NCBI RefSeq assembly: GCF_031458255.1
Contig: NZ_JAVDYC010000001.1
Coordinates: forward strand, 2,675,001 to 2,739,000
DNA length: 64,000 nt
DNA from: Catenuloplanes niger
GTDB lineage: Bacteria; Actinomycetota; Actinomycetes; Mycobacteriales; Micromonosporaceae
Direction of reading: 5' to 3'
A program made the position numbers and the translations under genes. The notes below the pieces were generated by a model, which saw only the letters and a program-made list of their open reading frames with translations, did not search any database and was not told where the DNA came from. Of this stretch, positions 7,858-16,517 are shown in pieces; position 1 is the first letter of the stretch, and each line of letters begins with the position of its first letter.

Positions 7858-9408
7858 TTACGGCAGCGACCGCAGGAACGGCGCGTGCGAGTTCCGGAAC
7901 TCCCAGGAGTAGAAGCGGTCCCAGTTGATGGACCAGGTCATCAGCCCGCGGAAGTTCGGGTTCGTCCCGCTGCGCGGCGTGTAGGACCCGCACGAGACGC
8001 CCTTGACCAGGCAGTTGACCGCATCCTGGATCGCGGCCGGCGGCACGTATCCGTTGCCGGCGCTGACCGACGACGGCGCGCCGAACGCGACCTGGTCCTC
8101 GCGCAGCGCCGGGAACACGTTCGCCGGGTTGCCCGCGACCGGGAAGCCGGCCAGCAGCATGTCGGTCATCGCGATGTGGAAGTCCGCGCCGCCCATCGTG
8201 TGGTAGGCGCCGTCCAGGCCGACGATCGGGCCGGAGTTGTAGTCCTGCACGTGCAGCACCGTGAGGTCGTTGCGCAGGGCGTGGATCACCGGGAGGTACG
8301 CGCCGGAGCGCGGGTCCTGGCCGCCCCACGGGCCGGAGCCGTAGTACTGGTGGCCGAGCTGCACGAAGAACGTCTCCGGGGCCATGGTGAGCACGAAGTT
8401 CGCGCCATACCGGGCCTTGAGCGCCCGCACCGCGGAGATCAGGTTGACGATCGCGGGCGTGGTCGGGTTCCGGAAGTCGGTGTCGCCGGTGTTGAGCGAC
8501 AGCGAGTGGCCCTCGAAGTCGATGTCCAGCCCGTCCAGGCCGTACCGGTCGATGATCGCGGCGACCGAGGTGACGAACGCGTCACGGGCCGCGGTCGTGG
8601 TCAGCTGCACCTGGCCGTTCTGGCCGCCGATCGAGATCAGCACCTTCTTGCCCTGGGCGCGCTTGGCCTGGATCGCGGCCTTGAACTCGGCCTCGGACTC
8701 CACGTTCGGGCACTCCGCGACCGGGCAGAGGCTGAACCGGATGTCGCCGGAGGTGGCCGTGGTCGGCTCGCCGAAGGCGAGGTTGATGATGTCCCACTCC
8801 GCCGGTACGTCGGCCATCCGCAGATATCCGGACCCGTTCAGGAAGCTCGAGTGCAGATATCCGATCAGCGCGTGTTTGGGCAGAGTGCCGGGATTCGGGT
8901 TCGACGGCGAGGGAGACGGCGAGGCGGACGGCGTCGGGCTGGATGTCGGCCGCGGGCTGGACGTGGCGCTCGGGGTCGGCGAGGCCGACGTCGGCCCGGT
9001 GGTCGGTGTCGCCCCGCCGCAGGAGGCGCCGTTGAGCGTGCAGTTCACCGGCGTGCCCGCGCCGTTGGCCAGGAAGCCGAACGACACCGACGCCCCCGGC
9101 GCCACGGTGCCGTTCCACGACCGGTTCGTGAACGTGAAGCGCTGTCCGGAGGAGGTGAGCAGCGCGTCCCAGTAGCTGCCCATGGTGCTGCCGGCCGGCA
9201 GGTCGAACGCCACGGACCAGGACGTGATCGCCGCCCCGGTCCCGTTGGTGATCGTGTACTTGCCCTCCCAGCCGGATCCCCAGTCCGAGGTCTTGGCGAA
9301 CGTCGCGGTGACCGCCGCGGCCGATGCGGGGAGCGCGAACAGCACGGCCGACGCGGCGGCCGCGCACAGGGCGACGAGGGTCAGGGCGATAGATCGAGAC
9401 CGTTTCAC
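7858..9408 (-). CDS. Secreted chitinase, CBM2 plus GH18
   Basis: A signal peptide (KRSRS then a hydrophobic stretch ending ALPASAAA) is followed by a family 2 carbohydrate-binding module (about residues 28-130), a Ser/Thr/Pro linker (about 130-178) and a glycoside hydrolase 18 barrel. The catalytic signature DGLDIDFEG is intact, with D292, D295, D297 and the proton donor E299. It should hydrolyse chitin outside the cell. GTG 9408 is chosen because GGAGG lies 6 nt upstream; the in-frame ATG at 9423 would place that ribosome site inside the gene. It is divergent from the GGDEF protein gene. Confidence 0.95.
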   Translation of the reverse strand: MKRSRSIALTLVALCAAAASAVLFALPASAAAVTATFAKTSDWGSGWEGKYTITNGTGAAITSWSVAFDLPAGSTMGSYWDALLTSSGQRFTFTNRSWNGTVAPGASVSFGFLANGAGTPVNCTLNGASCGGATPTTGPTSASPTPSATSSPRPTSSPTPSASPSPSPSNPNPGTLPKHALIGYLHSSFLNGSGYLRMADVPAEWDIINLAFGEPTTATSGDIRFSLCPVAECPNVESEAEFKAAIQAKRAQGKKVLISIGGQNGQVQLTTTAARDAFVTSVAAIIDRYGLDGLDIDFEGHSLSLNTGDTDFRNPTTPAIVNLISAVRALKARYGANFVLTMAPETFFVQLGHQYYGSGPWGGQDPRSGAYLPVIHALRNDLTVLHVQDYNSGPIVGLDGAYHTMGGADFHIAMTDMLLAGFPVAGNPANVFPALREDQVAFGAPSSVSAGNGYVPPAAIQDAVNCLVKGVSCGSYTPRSGTNPNFRGLMTWSINWDRFYSWEFRNSHAPFLRSLP

Positions 9409-9461
9409 GGCAGCCTCCTCCATCGGCGGCGGTGCAGGTCACCGCGGCCGTTGGAGAATTA

Positions 9462-9474
9462 TTAAGACTCTTAA
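9462..9474. promoter_or_regulatory. Palindromic candidate operator in the chitinase promoter
   Basis: TTAAGA-C-TCTTAA is a perfect palindrome in an AT-rich patch 54 nt upstream of the chitinase start. It is the only strong dyad in the 160-bp divergent region and may control the chitinase gene, the cyclase gene or both. It does not match the direct repeats known from Streptomyces chitinase promoters. Confidence 0.45.
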
Positions 9475-9568
9475 CTGATGATGTCCATGCCCTCGACCCA
9501 CATTTAGGACAGCGATAACGTTTCGGAACGCCGGGACCCGTACCCGCGGGTTCTGAGAGGCTGATCTC

Positions 9569-11572
9569 GTGAACGGGCTGACGATCGGGGTGCTGTCGCC
9601 GTTCGTCGGCGGCGACTACTACGGTGGCCTGCTCGCCGGCGTGACCGAGGCCGCCGCCGCGCGCGGCGGCCGGGTGCTGGCCGTGCAGACGCTCGCGCCC
9701 GGCGCGCGGCGGGCCGACTCCGAGGGCGTCCCGGACTGGGACGCGCCGGTCGGCTGGGCACACGTGGACGCGTTCGTCGTGGTGATCGGCGCGGTCGACG
9801 ACGGCCATCTGGCCCGGCTGCACGCCACCGGCAAACCGGTGGTGCTGATCAGCCACCGGTCCACGGCCCTGCCGCTGCACGCGGTGCTGCCGGACAACCG
9901 CTCGGGGGTACGGGACGCGGTCGCGCACCTGATCGCGCACGGGCACACCCGGATCGCGTTCGCCGGCGCGCTGGACGTGCCGGACATCCGCGAGCGGCAC
10001 GCCGGCTACCTCGCCGCGCTCGCCGACCACGACCTGCCCGAACTGCTCTTCGCCGCGGCGGACAACCACGAGCGTGGCGGGCGGGTCGCGGCGGCGGAGA
10101 TGCTGGCGGCCGGGCTGCCGTGCACGGCCGTGGTCTGCGGCACCGACCGGAACGCGATCGGTGTGCTGGAGACGCTGACCGCGGCCGGGCACCGGGTGCC
10201 GGAGGCGCAGGCGGTGATCGGCTTCGACGACATCCCGGGCGCGCTCTACACCGAGCCCACGCTGGCCAGCGTGGCGCAGCCGCTGCGCCGGATCGGCGCG
10301 GCCGCGGTCGCGGCGCTGGACCGCGGCGACGGCGTCACGTTCGTGCCGACGGTCTTCGTGCCGCGGGAGAGCTGCGGCTGTGACCGGCCCGCGCCGCGGC
10401 CGCCCGACACCGCGCTCGCCGCCCGGCTCGCCGACCCGGCCGTGCCGGAGGCCGCGCTCGCCGCCGAGCTGCGCGGCTGGACGCTCGCGGAGCTGGACGA
10501 GGCGCTGCACGGCCTGGTGACCGAGCAGCGGGCCCGCCGGATCCTGCTGCGGGTGGCGCAGGACCGGGCGCGCGCGCAGTTCGGCGACATCCGCTACCTG
10601 CAGGACACGCTGAACGCGCAGTACCAGCTCGGCACGGAGCTGCTGCGCACGGACGAGCAGGACCCGCGCGCGCTCGGCTGGCTGCGCCGCCTCCCGGTCA
10701 CGGCCGGCTGCCTCGGCCTCTGGCACGGCAGCCCGCGCCGCGATCCCCGCCCGGAGCAGCACCGCGAGAAACGCCGGGGCGCGCTGGAGATCTCCGGCGC
10801 GTTCCACTGCGGGACCACGGGCGGCCGGGTCGACGTCGCGGACTTCCCACCGGCCGGGCTGTTCGACGCGGCGCGGCCGGACACCGGTGAGATCGTCTTC
10901 GTGATCTCGGTGCGCAGCAGCGCGCACGACTGGGGACTGCTGGCCACGGTCGCGCGCATCCAGGACAAGACGCCGCCGGGCCGGGAGCCGATGAACCAGT
11001 CCGGCGCGCTGCTCGCGGTCGCGCTGGACCAGGAGTTCATGCTGCGCTCACTGCGCGAGCAGGAGGAACGGCTGCGCCGGACGGCGCTCTACGACCACCT
11101 CACCGGGCTGCCCAACCGCGGCCTGTTCCTGGACCGGCTGCGGCAGGCGGTGGACCGGGCGCGACGCGAGCCGGCGTACGCGTTCGCGGTGCTCTTCCTG
11201 GACCTGGACGGCTTCAAGGCGGTGAACGACACGCTCGGGCACGCGGCCGGCGATCAGCTGCTGGTGCAGACGGCCGGGCGGATCACGGCGCTGCTGCGCG
11301 AGACGGACACGGCCGCGCGGTTCGGCGGCGACGAGTTCCTGGTGCTGCTGGACGACGTCGACGGGCCGAACAGCGCGGCCGCGGTCGCGGAACGGGCCCG
11401 GGCCGCGCTGGCCCGCCCGTTCGAGCTGGCCGAGGGGACGGCCCGGGTCTCCGCGAGCATCGGCAGCGCGCTCTCCACGGACGGGCACCCGACCGCGGAG
11501 GCGCTGCTGCGCGTGGCCGACGCGGCCATGTACCACGCGAAGTCCGTCCGGCGGGCCGGCATCCGCCGCTGA
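9569..11572 (+). CDS. Diguanylate cyclase with LacI/periplasmic-binding-protein-type sensor domain
   Basis: Residues 1-270 resemble the effector-binding domain of LacI-family regulators (LTIGVLSPFVGGDYYGGLLAGV at the start, GFDDIPGALYTEPTLASVAQP near 216-236, ending VPRESCGCDRP), but there is no HTH, signal peptide or membrane helix. A middle region (about 280-490) precedes a GGDEF domain with G586-G587-D588-E589-F590. The inhibitory-site RETD (577-580) lies five residues before it, so product inhibition is likely retained. It should make c-di-GMP in response to a cytoplasmic ligand, probably a sugar by family analogy. GTG and ATG alternatives upstream are absent. It is divergent from the chitinase. 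Confidence 0.88.
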   Translation: MNGLTIGVLSPFVGGDYYGGLLAGVTEAAAARGGRVLAVQTLAPGARRADSEGVPDWDAPVGWAHVDAFVVVIGAVDDGHLARLHATGKPVVLISHRSTALPLHAVLPDNRSGVRDAVAHLIAHGHTRIAFAGALDVPDIRERHAGYLAALADHDLPELLFAAADNHERGGRVAAAEMLAAGLPCTAVVCGTDRNAIGVLETLTAAGHRVPEAQAVIGFDDIPGALYTEPTLASVAQPLRRIGAAAVAALDRGDGVTFVPTVFVPRESCGCDRPAPRPPDTALAARLADPAVPEAALAAELRGWTLAELDEALHGLVTEQRARRILLRVAQDRARAQFGDIRYLQDTLNAQYQLGTELLRTDEQDPRALGWLRRLPVTAGCLGLWHGSPRRDPRPEQHREKRRGALEISGAFHCGTTGGRVDVADFPPAGLFDAARPDTGEIVFVISVRSSAHDWGLLATVARIQDKTPPGREPMNQSGALLAVALDQEFMLRSLREQEERLRRTALYDHLTGLPNRGLFLDRLRQAVDRARREPAYAFAVLFLDLDGFKAVNDTLGHAAGDQLLVQTAGRITALLRETDTAARFGGDEFLVLLDDVDGPNSAAAVAERARAALARPFELAEGTARVSASIGSALSTDGHPTAEALLRVADAAMYHAKSVRRAGIRR

Positions 11573-11650
11573 GCGCGCGTAGCGGACGCGGGGTGCAGCC
11601 GGGTTGCCGATTGGTCTCAGCCTCGGCGCGAACCGGCCGACATTTCAGAC

Positions 11651-13786
11651 ATGAGCTCTGGAGCCCTCGACGTGGTGGTCACCGGCGGCGGCAGCCCCGC
11701 GGAGCTGAAGGCCACGCTGGAGGCGCTGAAGCCCGCGCTCGGCGTGCGCGACGAGGTGGTGTGCGCGGTGCCGGCCGGCCGCGCGGACCTGGACCGGGTC
11801 GTCGCGGCGCTGCCGTGGGTGCGCGCGGTGCCCGGCGGCCGGGCCGAGGCCGTCGCCGCGACCGGGCGCGACCTGCTGCTCCTCGTCGACGGCGACATGC
11901 TCCTCCCCCGGCACTGGCTGGACGCGGTCCGCGAGGTGCTGGACGACGAGACCGTGGTCGCGGCCGGCCCGCGCTGCATCGGCTCGATCGGCCCGCAACG
12001 CGCCGAGATCCCACCACCGGCGGGGGTACGCCAACTGCGCGACCTGGCCCGGGAGTGGCGCGAGCGGCACCGCGGCCGGCGCTACGACGTGGACCGGCTC
12101 GGCCCGGTCTGCGTGGCGCTGCGGCGGTCCGCGCTGCTCACGGCCGGCGGTCCGACCCCGGACCTGCCCTGGGAACGACTGCGCGACCTGGGCCGGATCG
12201 TGCTGGTCGACGACGCGCTGGTGGCACACACCGGTGCGGCCGGCTGCGGCCTGCGGGTCGTCACCGAGTCACCGCTGCTCGTCTCCGCCAGCATGATCGT
12301 GCGGGACGAGTCGGCCACGATCGGCGCCGGCATCGACGCGGTCACCCCGTTCGTGGACGAGGTCGTCGTCTACGACACCGGCTCGCTGGACGACACGGTC
12401 GCGGTGGCGCGCGCGCACGGCGCCCGGGTGATCGACGGCTTCTGGGACGAGCACTTCGGCGACGCCCGCAACCGGGCGATCGCGCACTGCACCGGGCGCT
12501 GGGTGCTCTGGGTCGACGCGGACGAGACCGCGGTGGGCGACCCGGACGCGCTGCGGCGCCGGCTGTCCGGGCCCGGCGGCCCGGCCGCGTACCGGGTGCG
12601 GCAGGTCAACGAGTACGCGAACGGCACCCAGGTGGTGGTCTTCCCACGGCTGTTCCAGCGGGACGCGGTGCGGCTGGCCGGCCGGCTGCACGAGCAGGCC
12701 GTGGACCGGATCACCGGCGGCCCGGCCGCCGGACCGGAGATCGGCGAGGTGGAGCTGCGGCACGCGGGCTACCAGTTCGCCACGTTCGTCACGAAGGACA
12801 AGGCCGAGCGCAACCGCCGGCTGGCGCTGCGCGCGGTGGAGGACCGGGTGCTGGCCGCGGACGCGCTGGCGAACCTGGCCCGCGCCGAGTTCTCGTCCGG
12901 CAACCTGGCGGAGTCGATCGACGCGGCCCGGCGCGGCCTGGACACCGACACCCGCCGCCCGGTCCGGATCAAGCTGCTGACCACGCTGATCCGCGCCTGC
13001 ACCGCGCTGTCCCGGGTGGACGAGGCGGCCCGCGCGCTGGACGAGCTGCGCACGCTCGCGTCCAAGCAGGTCACCGTGGACCACATGGAGGTGCTCGTCC
13101 GGTACGCCGCGGGCGACGACGAGCGGGTGGTCGAGCTGGTCGCGGCCGTGCCGGAACTGGCCGAGGACGACGGCGCGGTGCTGGTCGCCCGCAGCCAGCT
13201 CACGTCGTACGAGATCCACAGCCTGATCCGGCTCGGCCGCACCGCGGACGCGGCCGAGCGGCTGCGCGCGGAGCTGCGCGCCGGCCGGATCCCGATGCCG
13301 GTCGTCGGGATGGCCGACACCCTGCGCCAGGCCGGTTCGGACGTCGCGGAGATCGCCGCGCACGTGCCGCCGTCCGCGCTGCGCGCCCTGATCCACGAGG
13401 TCGGTCAGGCGCCGGTCTCGCTGGCCGAGCCGCTGGCCGACGGCCTGTGGCAGCGTTTCCCCGGCGACCGGACCGTGCTCGCGCTCGCGGCCTGGCTCGG
13501 GCCGCGGATGCCGGTGCTGCGGGCGCTCGAGTGGTCGTCCCGGCTGCGCCGCGCCGGGCACGAGACGCAGTGCCCGCTGCTCGCCGTGGCGCGCAGCGCG
13601 GACCGCGGCGCGCGGGACCGGTCGCTGGCCGCGGCCGTGGCGTACGAGACGTTCCGGGACCCGGCCGCGATGCCGCTGCTGTCCGCCGCGCTGGACGAGG
13701 TCCCGGCGGACGAGGAGGCCGCGGTGCTGGACGAGCTGCGCCTGATCGCGCCCGGCATCGCGGCCGCGGTGGAGCTGGCCGTCTGA
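11651..13786 (+). CDS. Protein with two glycosyltransferase family 2 domains and a helical C-terminal region
   Basis: The 711-residue protein has an N-terminal GT2-like domain (about 1-200, with LLLLVDGDMLLPRHW) and a second GT2 domain from about residue 205 (LLVSASMIVRDESATIG, then VLWVDADET, the DxD-like metal site). Residues beyond about 390 form alpha-helical, TPR-like repeats. The second domain resembles SunS-type and related glycosyltransferases that act on peptides or cell-surface acceptors. Donor and acceptor are unknown, and the first domain lacks an obvious full nucleotide-sugar motif and may be non-catalytic. Confidence 0.75.
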   Translation: MSSGALDVVVTGGGSPAELKATLEALKPALGVRDEVVCAVPAGRADLDRVVAALPWVRAVPGGRAEAVAATGRDLLLLVDGDMLLPRHWLDAVREVLDDETVVAAGPRCIGSIGPQRAEIPPPAGVRQLRDLAREWRERHRGRRYDVDRLGPVCVALRRSALLTAGGPTPDLPWERLRDLGRIVLVDDALVAHTGAAGCGLRVVTESPLLVSASMIVRDESATIGAGIDAVTPFVDEVVVYDTGSLDDTVAVARAHGARVIDGFWDEHFGDARNRAIAHCTGRWVLWVDADETAVGDPDALRRRLSGPGGPAAYRVRQVNEYANGTQVVVFPRLFQRDAVRLAGRLHEQAVDRITGGPAAGPEIGEVELRHAGYQFATFVTKDKAERNRRLALRAVEDRVLAADALANLARAEFSSGNLAESIDAARRGLDTDTRRPVRIKLLTTLIRACTALSRVDEAARALDELRTLASKQVTVDHMEVLVRYAAGDDERVVELVAAVPELAEDDGAVLVARSQLTSYEIHSLIRLGRTADAAERLRAELRAGRIPMPVVGMADTLRQAGSDVAEIAAHVPPSALRALIHEVGQAPVSLAEPLADGLWQRFPGDRTVLALAAWLGPRMPVLRALEWSSRLRRAGHETQCPLLAVARSADRGARDRSLAAAVAYETFRDPAAMPLLSAALDEVPADEEAAVLDELRLIAPGIAAAVELAV

Positions 13787-13833
13787 GCTCACCCGGGCCG
13801 CGCCGCAGCCCGGCCGTCCACGTCGGCACGCGC

Positions 13834-14289
13834 CTAGGCGCTCGGGTAGCGGAGGAAGTGGGCGTAGTCCGCGCTGGTGCCGCCGCGCCGCTGCCGGGGT
13901 ATCCGGGGCGCCGGCCGCGCGGCGGGCTCACCGATCGAGATCGCGAGGACCGCGGGATCGTGCGTGCGCGCGGCCCGGTCGGTGGCCGGGGCGGTGAAGC
14001 CGGCGCAGGAGTAGAGCACGCCGCGGTCCGCGCCCACGTCCGCCAGCTTCGCCACGAAGTGGTCCACGCACGAGATCCCGACCGGCCGGTGCTGCTGGCG
14101 GCACTCGACCGCGACCGTGACCGGCAGGCCGGCCACCGTCCCGTGGATCATCACCTGCACGTGCCGCGGCGCACCGCTGAGCCGGCCGTGGTGCCGCCGG
14201 TTGTAGACCACCCGGGCGTGGTCGAACGCGGCCAGCAGCCGGGTCAGCGACCGCTCGTACCGCTGGAGCTGAGTGTCGGTGGGGGGCAT
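13834..14289 (-). CDS. Mrr-like restriction-endonuclease-fold protein, degenerate active site (paralogue 1)
   Basis: The 151-residue protein has the core VTVAVECRQQHRPVGISCVDHFVAKLADVGADRGVLYSCAGFT. This matches the Mrr/PD-(D/E)XK pattern, in which an Asp is followed by E-x-K and later by a G-V-L-x-S-x-x-G-F-T strand. Here the usual Asp is Gln45 and the lysine is Arg64, with Glu62 retained. It is therefore probably not an active nuclease. It is the last of three tandem paralogues on this strand. Confidence 0.7.
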   Translation of the reverse strand: MPPTDTQLQRYERSLTRLLAAFDHARVVYNRRHHGRLSGAPRHVQVMIHGTVAGLPVTVAVECRQQHRPVGISCVDHFVAKLADVGADRGVLYSCAGFTAPATDRAARTHDPAVLAISIGEPAARPAPRIPRQRRGGTSADYAHFLRYPSA

Positions 14290-14357
14290 CCGTCGACGCT
14301 ATGAACGTCATTCGTACCGTTGTCGCCCCGGTTGTCCGTCATAGCCCGATCGTGCGG

Positions 14358-14879
14358 TCAGGGCGTCCACAGGTCCGCGGTGCCGCCGAGACGCAGGAAG
14401 AGCGCGAAGTCGGCCTGGTCGACGTCGGTGGAGTCGTGCGGCGGCAGGCCGTCGCGCACCATCCGGCCGTCACCCAGCGTGATGGCCATCACGGGTGGGC
14501 TCTGGGCGTGCGCGGCGCGGGCCCGGGCCCGGTCGGTGAAGCCGGTGCAGGAGTAGAGCACGCCGCGGTCCGCGCCGATGTCGAGCAGCTTGCCGACGAA
14601 GCGGTCGACCGCGCCGACGTCCACCGGCCGGCGCCGGCGCTGCACGCACTCGATCGCGGCGGTCACCCGCACGCCCAGCACGGGACCCTGCACCAGGACG
14701 TCGACGCGGCGCAGCGATCGGCTGAGCCGGCCCTCGACGCGACGGTTGTAACCGACCTCGACGGGTGGTTCGAAGCCACCGAGCAGCCGGCTGATCGAGG
14801 AGTCGAAGAGCGTCAGGCGACGGAGCGTGTCGGGCTCTTCGTCCGGGTCCGGCGGCAGTTCCGCGTCCGCTGGGTGCAC
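14358..14879 (-). CDS. Mrr-like restriction-endonuclease-fold protein, degenerate active site (paralogue 2)
   Basis: The core LRRVDVLVQG...VTAAIECVQRRRRPVDVGAVDRFVGKLLDIGADRGVLYSCTGFT aligns along its length with its two neighbours. Asp60 and Glu77 of the PD-(D/E)XK site are present, but the lysine is Val79. The start is uncertain: GTG 14879 gives 173 residues, and an upstream TTG at 14921 would add 14. It lies 68 bp from paralogue 1 and 82 bp from paralogue 3, so co-transcription is possible. Confidence 0.7.
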   Translation of the reverse strand: MHPADAELPPDPDEEPDTLRRLTLFDSSISRLLGGFEPPVEVGYNRRVEGRLSRSLRRVDVLVQGPVLGVRVTAAIECVQRRRRPVDVGAVDRFVGKLLDIGADRGVLYSCTGFTDRARARAAHAQSPPVMAITLGDGRMVRDGLPPHDSTDVDQADFALFLRLGGTADLWTP

Positions 14880-14961
14880 AACTTTGAGCGTACGGGCGAA
14901 TGGGTGTGGCTCATCGCCCAAATTGTGCGTCTTTGTCGTTAAATCCGGAGAAAAGTTGTCA

Positions 14962-15462
14962 TCAGTCCCCGACGGCGGCGCAGCGCCAGAGGAACATCGC
15001 GAAGTCCGCCTCCGTGATCTCGTCCACGCCGAACGGCGGCAGCGGATCCGCCGCCCGCCGCGGTCGCGGGATCCGTGGCCCGCCGCCCAGCGACACCGCC
15101 ATCACCGCGGGCCAGCGCGCCGCCGCGGCCCGCGCGCGGGCACACCGGGTGAAACCGGACCGCGAGTAGAGCACGCCGCGGTCCGCGTCCACGTCCAGCA
15201 GCTTGCCGATGAACCGCTCGACCACGCCCAGGTCCGCCGCCCGCCGGCTCTGCCGGCACTCCACCGCCACCGTCACGCCCGCGCCGAACACCCGGCCGCG
15301 GACCAGCAGATCGATCTGGCGTGGTGATCCGCTGAGCACGCCCGGCACCCGCCCGTTCACCGCCACCTCGGCGTTGCCGTCGAAGCTGGAGAGAAGCCGC
15401 GTGATGGACAACTCATACCGCTGAAGCGGCGAGACGCGGGGAAAGAGGTCGAAGACGGTCAC
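14962..15462 (-). CDS. Mrr-like restriction-endonuclease-fold protein (paralogue 3)
   Basis: The 166-residue protein starts at GTG 15462. It carries RQIDLLVRG and VTVAVECRQSRRAADLGVVERFIGKLLD, then RGVLYSRSGFT. Asp51 and Glu68 are kept and the catalytic lysine is Arg70, so it is the least degraded of the three. The N-terminal helix (SPLQRYELSITRLLSSFD) is shared with paralogue 1 (LQRYERSLTRLLAAFD), which shows they arose by tandem duplication. Confidence 0.72.
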   Translation of the reverse strand: MTVFDLFPRVSPLQRYELSITRLLSSFDGNAEVAVNGRVPGVLSGSPRQIDLLVRGRVFGAGVTVAVECRQSRRAADLGVVERFIGKLLDVDADRGVLYSRSGFTRCARARAAAARWPAVMAVSLGGGPRIPRPRRAADPLPPFGVDEITEADFAMFLWRCAAVGD

Positions 15463-15550
15463 CCTACGAAACTATGAGCGGGCGTTGGGTGAGCGTCGCC
15501 CAGACTGTGCGACAACGCCCACACGACGCACCCGTAACCCACCGGCCGGG

Positions 15551-16390
15551 TTACAGCGGCACGAAGAACGGTGAGGTGAGCGCCGGGTGCCGGGCCTGGA
15601 GCCGGTCGTAGGCGCGGCACAGGTCGTCGCGGCTGAGCCAGACCGGCGGCGTGGTGTCCAGCCGCTTCAGCCGTTCACCGACCGCGAGCGCGGCCAGGTC
15701 CTCGGCGAGACGGTCCAGCGCGACGCCGCAGTCGAAGCCGTGCGACCCGATCTGGACGCGTTCGAGCAGGTGACGGCCCTCGGGGAGCTCGACCCACGCC
15801 CAGCCCTCCGCCACGCCGTCCGGCATGGTGACGTGCAGTCCCCGGATGATCGGGTCGGCCAGGTCACGGCCGACGTAGGCGTCCACCGCGGCCGCGCGAG
15901 CCAGCGCGCTCAAATCGTTCACGAAGCCGTCGCGGCCGTCGGGGAGCCGGCCGACGATGTCGCGGAACCCGGGGCCGGGCGGCTCCACCGCGTCGTCGAA
16001 CGCGGTGGCGTCCCGGAACGCGCGCGCGTCCAGCAGGTACTCGACGGTCCGGCGGGCCTGCGTGGTGGCGCCGAGGATCGGCGAGACGACGCGCACCCAC
16101 TCCAGGCCGACCGCGCCGCAGACGGCGGCGAGCATCCGGTCGAGCCGCTCGTCCACGCCGGCCGGGTCGGCGAACTGGGCCGCGAAGACCGGCAGCCGGG
16201 TGTCCGGGTCGAGCACGACGAAGTCGCAGCGGGTGCGCAGCGCGGTGTTCCACTGGTTCGGGCTGACGCCCTCCGGCCGGCGCGCGACCAGCTGGCTGAG
16301 CCTTCGGTCAGGCTGGACGACCCAGCGGCCGCGCGCGAAGAGCTGCTCCTCCGCGGTGACGACCGGGCGCAGCGGTGACGGGGTGCTCAT
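15551..16390 (-). CDS. DUF2726-like protein with altered nuclease motif
   Basis: The 279-residue protein contains RCDFVVLDPDTRLPVFAAQFAD followed by a helix and GLEWVRVVS. This resembles the DUF2726 pattern (vDFvl-pv-IElD-G-pllRi), a PD-(D/E)XK-type fold. Asp56 is retained, but the expected Glu and second acidic residue align with Gln72 and Ala74. The assignment is by eye and moderate. It lies 88 bp upstream of paralogue 3 on the same strand and is divergent from lon. A GTAACCC/GGGTTAC stem at 15534-15554 spans its stop codon. Confidence 0.5.
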   Translation of the reverse strand: MSTPSPLRPVVTAEEQLFARGRWVVQPDRRLSQLVARRPEGVSPNQWNTALRTRCDFVVLDPDTRLPVFAAQFADPAGVDERLDRMLAAVCGAVGLEWVRVVSPILGATTQARRTVEYLLDARAFRDATAFDDAVEPPGPGFRDIVGRLPDGRDGFVNDLSALARAAAVDAYVGRDLADPIIRGLHVTMPDGVAEGWAWVELPEGRHLLERVQIGSHGFDCGVALDRLAEDLAALAVGERLKRLDTTPPVWLSRDDLCRAYDRLQARHPALTSPFFVPL

Positions 16391-16483
16391 GACCTACCAC
16401 TGTAGGGACCCGGACCGGCAACACGGGGCCCGCCGAACGTCGTGTCGCGGGTCACTAGCGGGAAGACGGACACGGTGGGCGAG

Positions 16484-16504
16484 GTTGAGTCGGGCAGGCT
16501 CAAG
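16484..16504. promoter_or_regulatory. HAIR element (HspR binding site) upstream of lon
   Basis: GTTGAGT-N7-GCTCAAG matches the HspR-associated inverted repeat CTTGAGT-N7-ACTCAAG with one mismatch in each half and the exact spacing. It ends 13 nt before the lon start codon. In Streptomyces, HspR represses dnaK, clpB and lon through this element. Confidence 0.82.
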
Positions 16505-16517
16505 ATTGGGGTGTCCG

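Noticed and set aside
11593-14304. Plus-strand frame of about 900 codons over the GT2 gene
   Set aside because: It is another frame of the GT2 gene and runs through the antisense of paralogue 1. It is Arg/Gly/Ala-rich without motifs.
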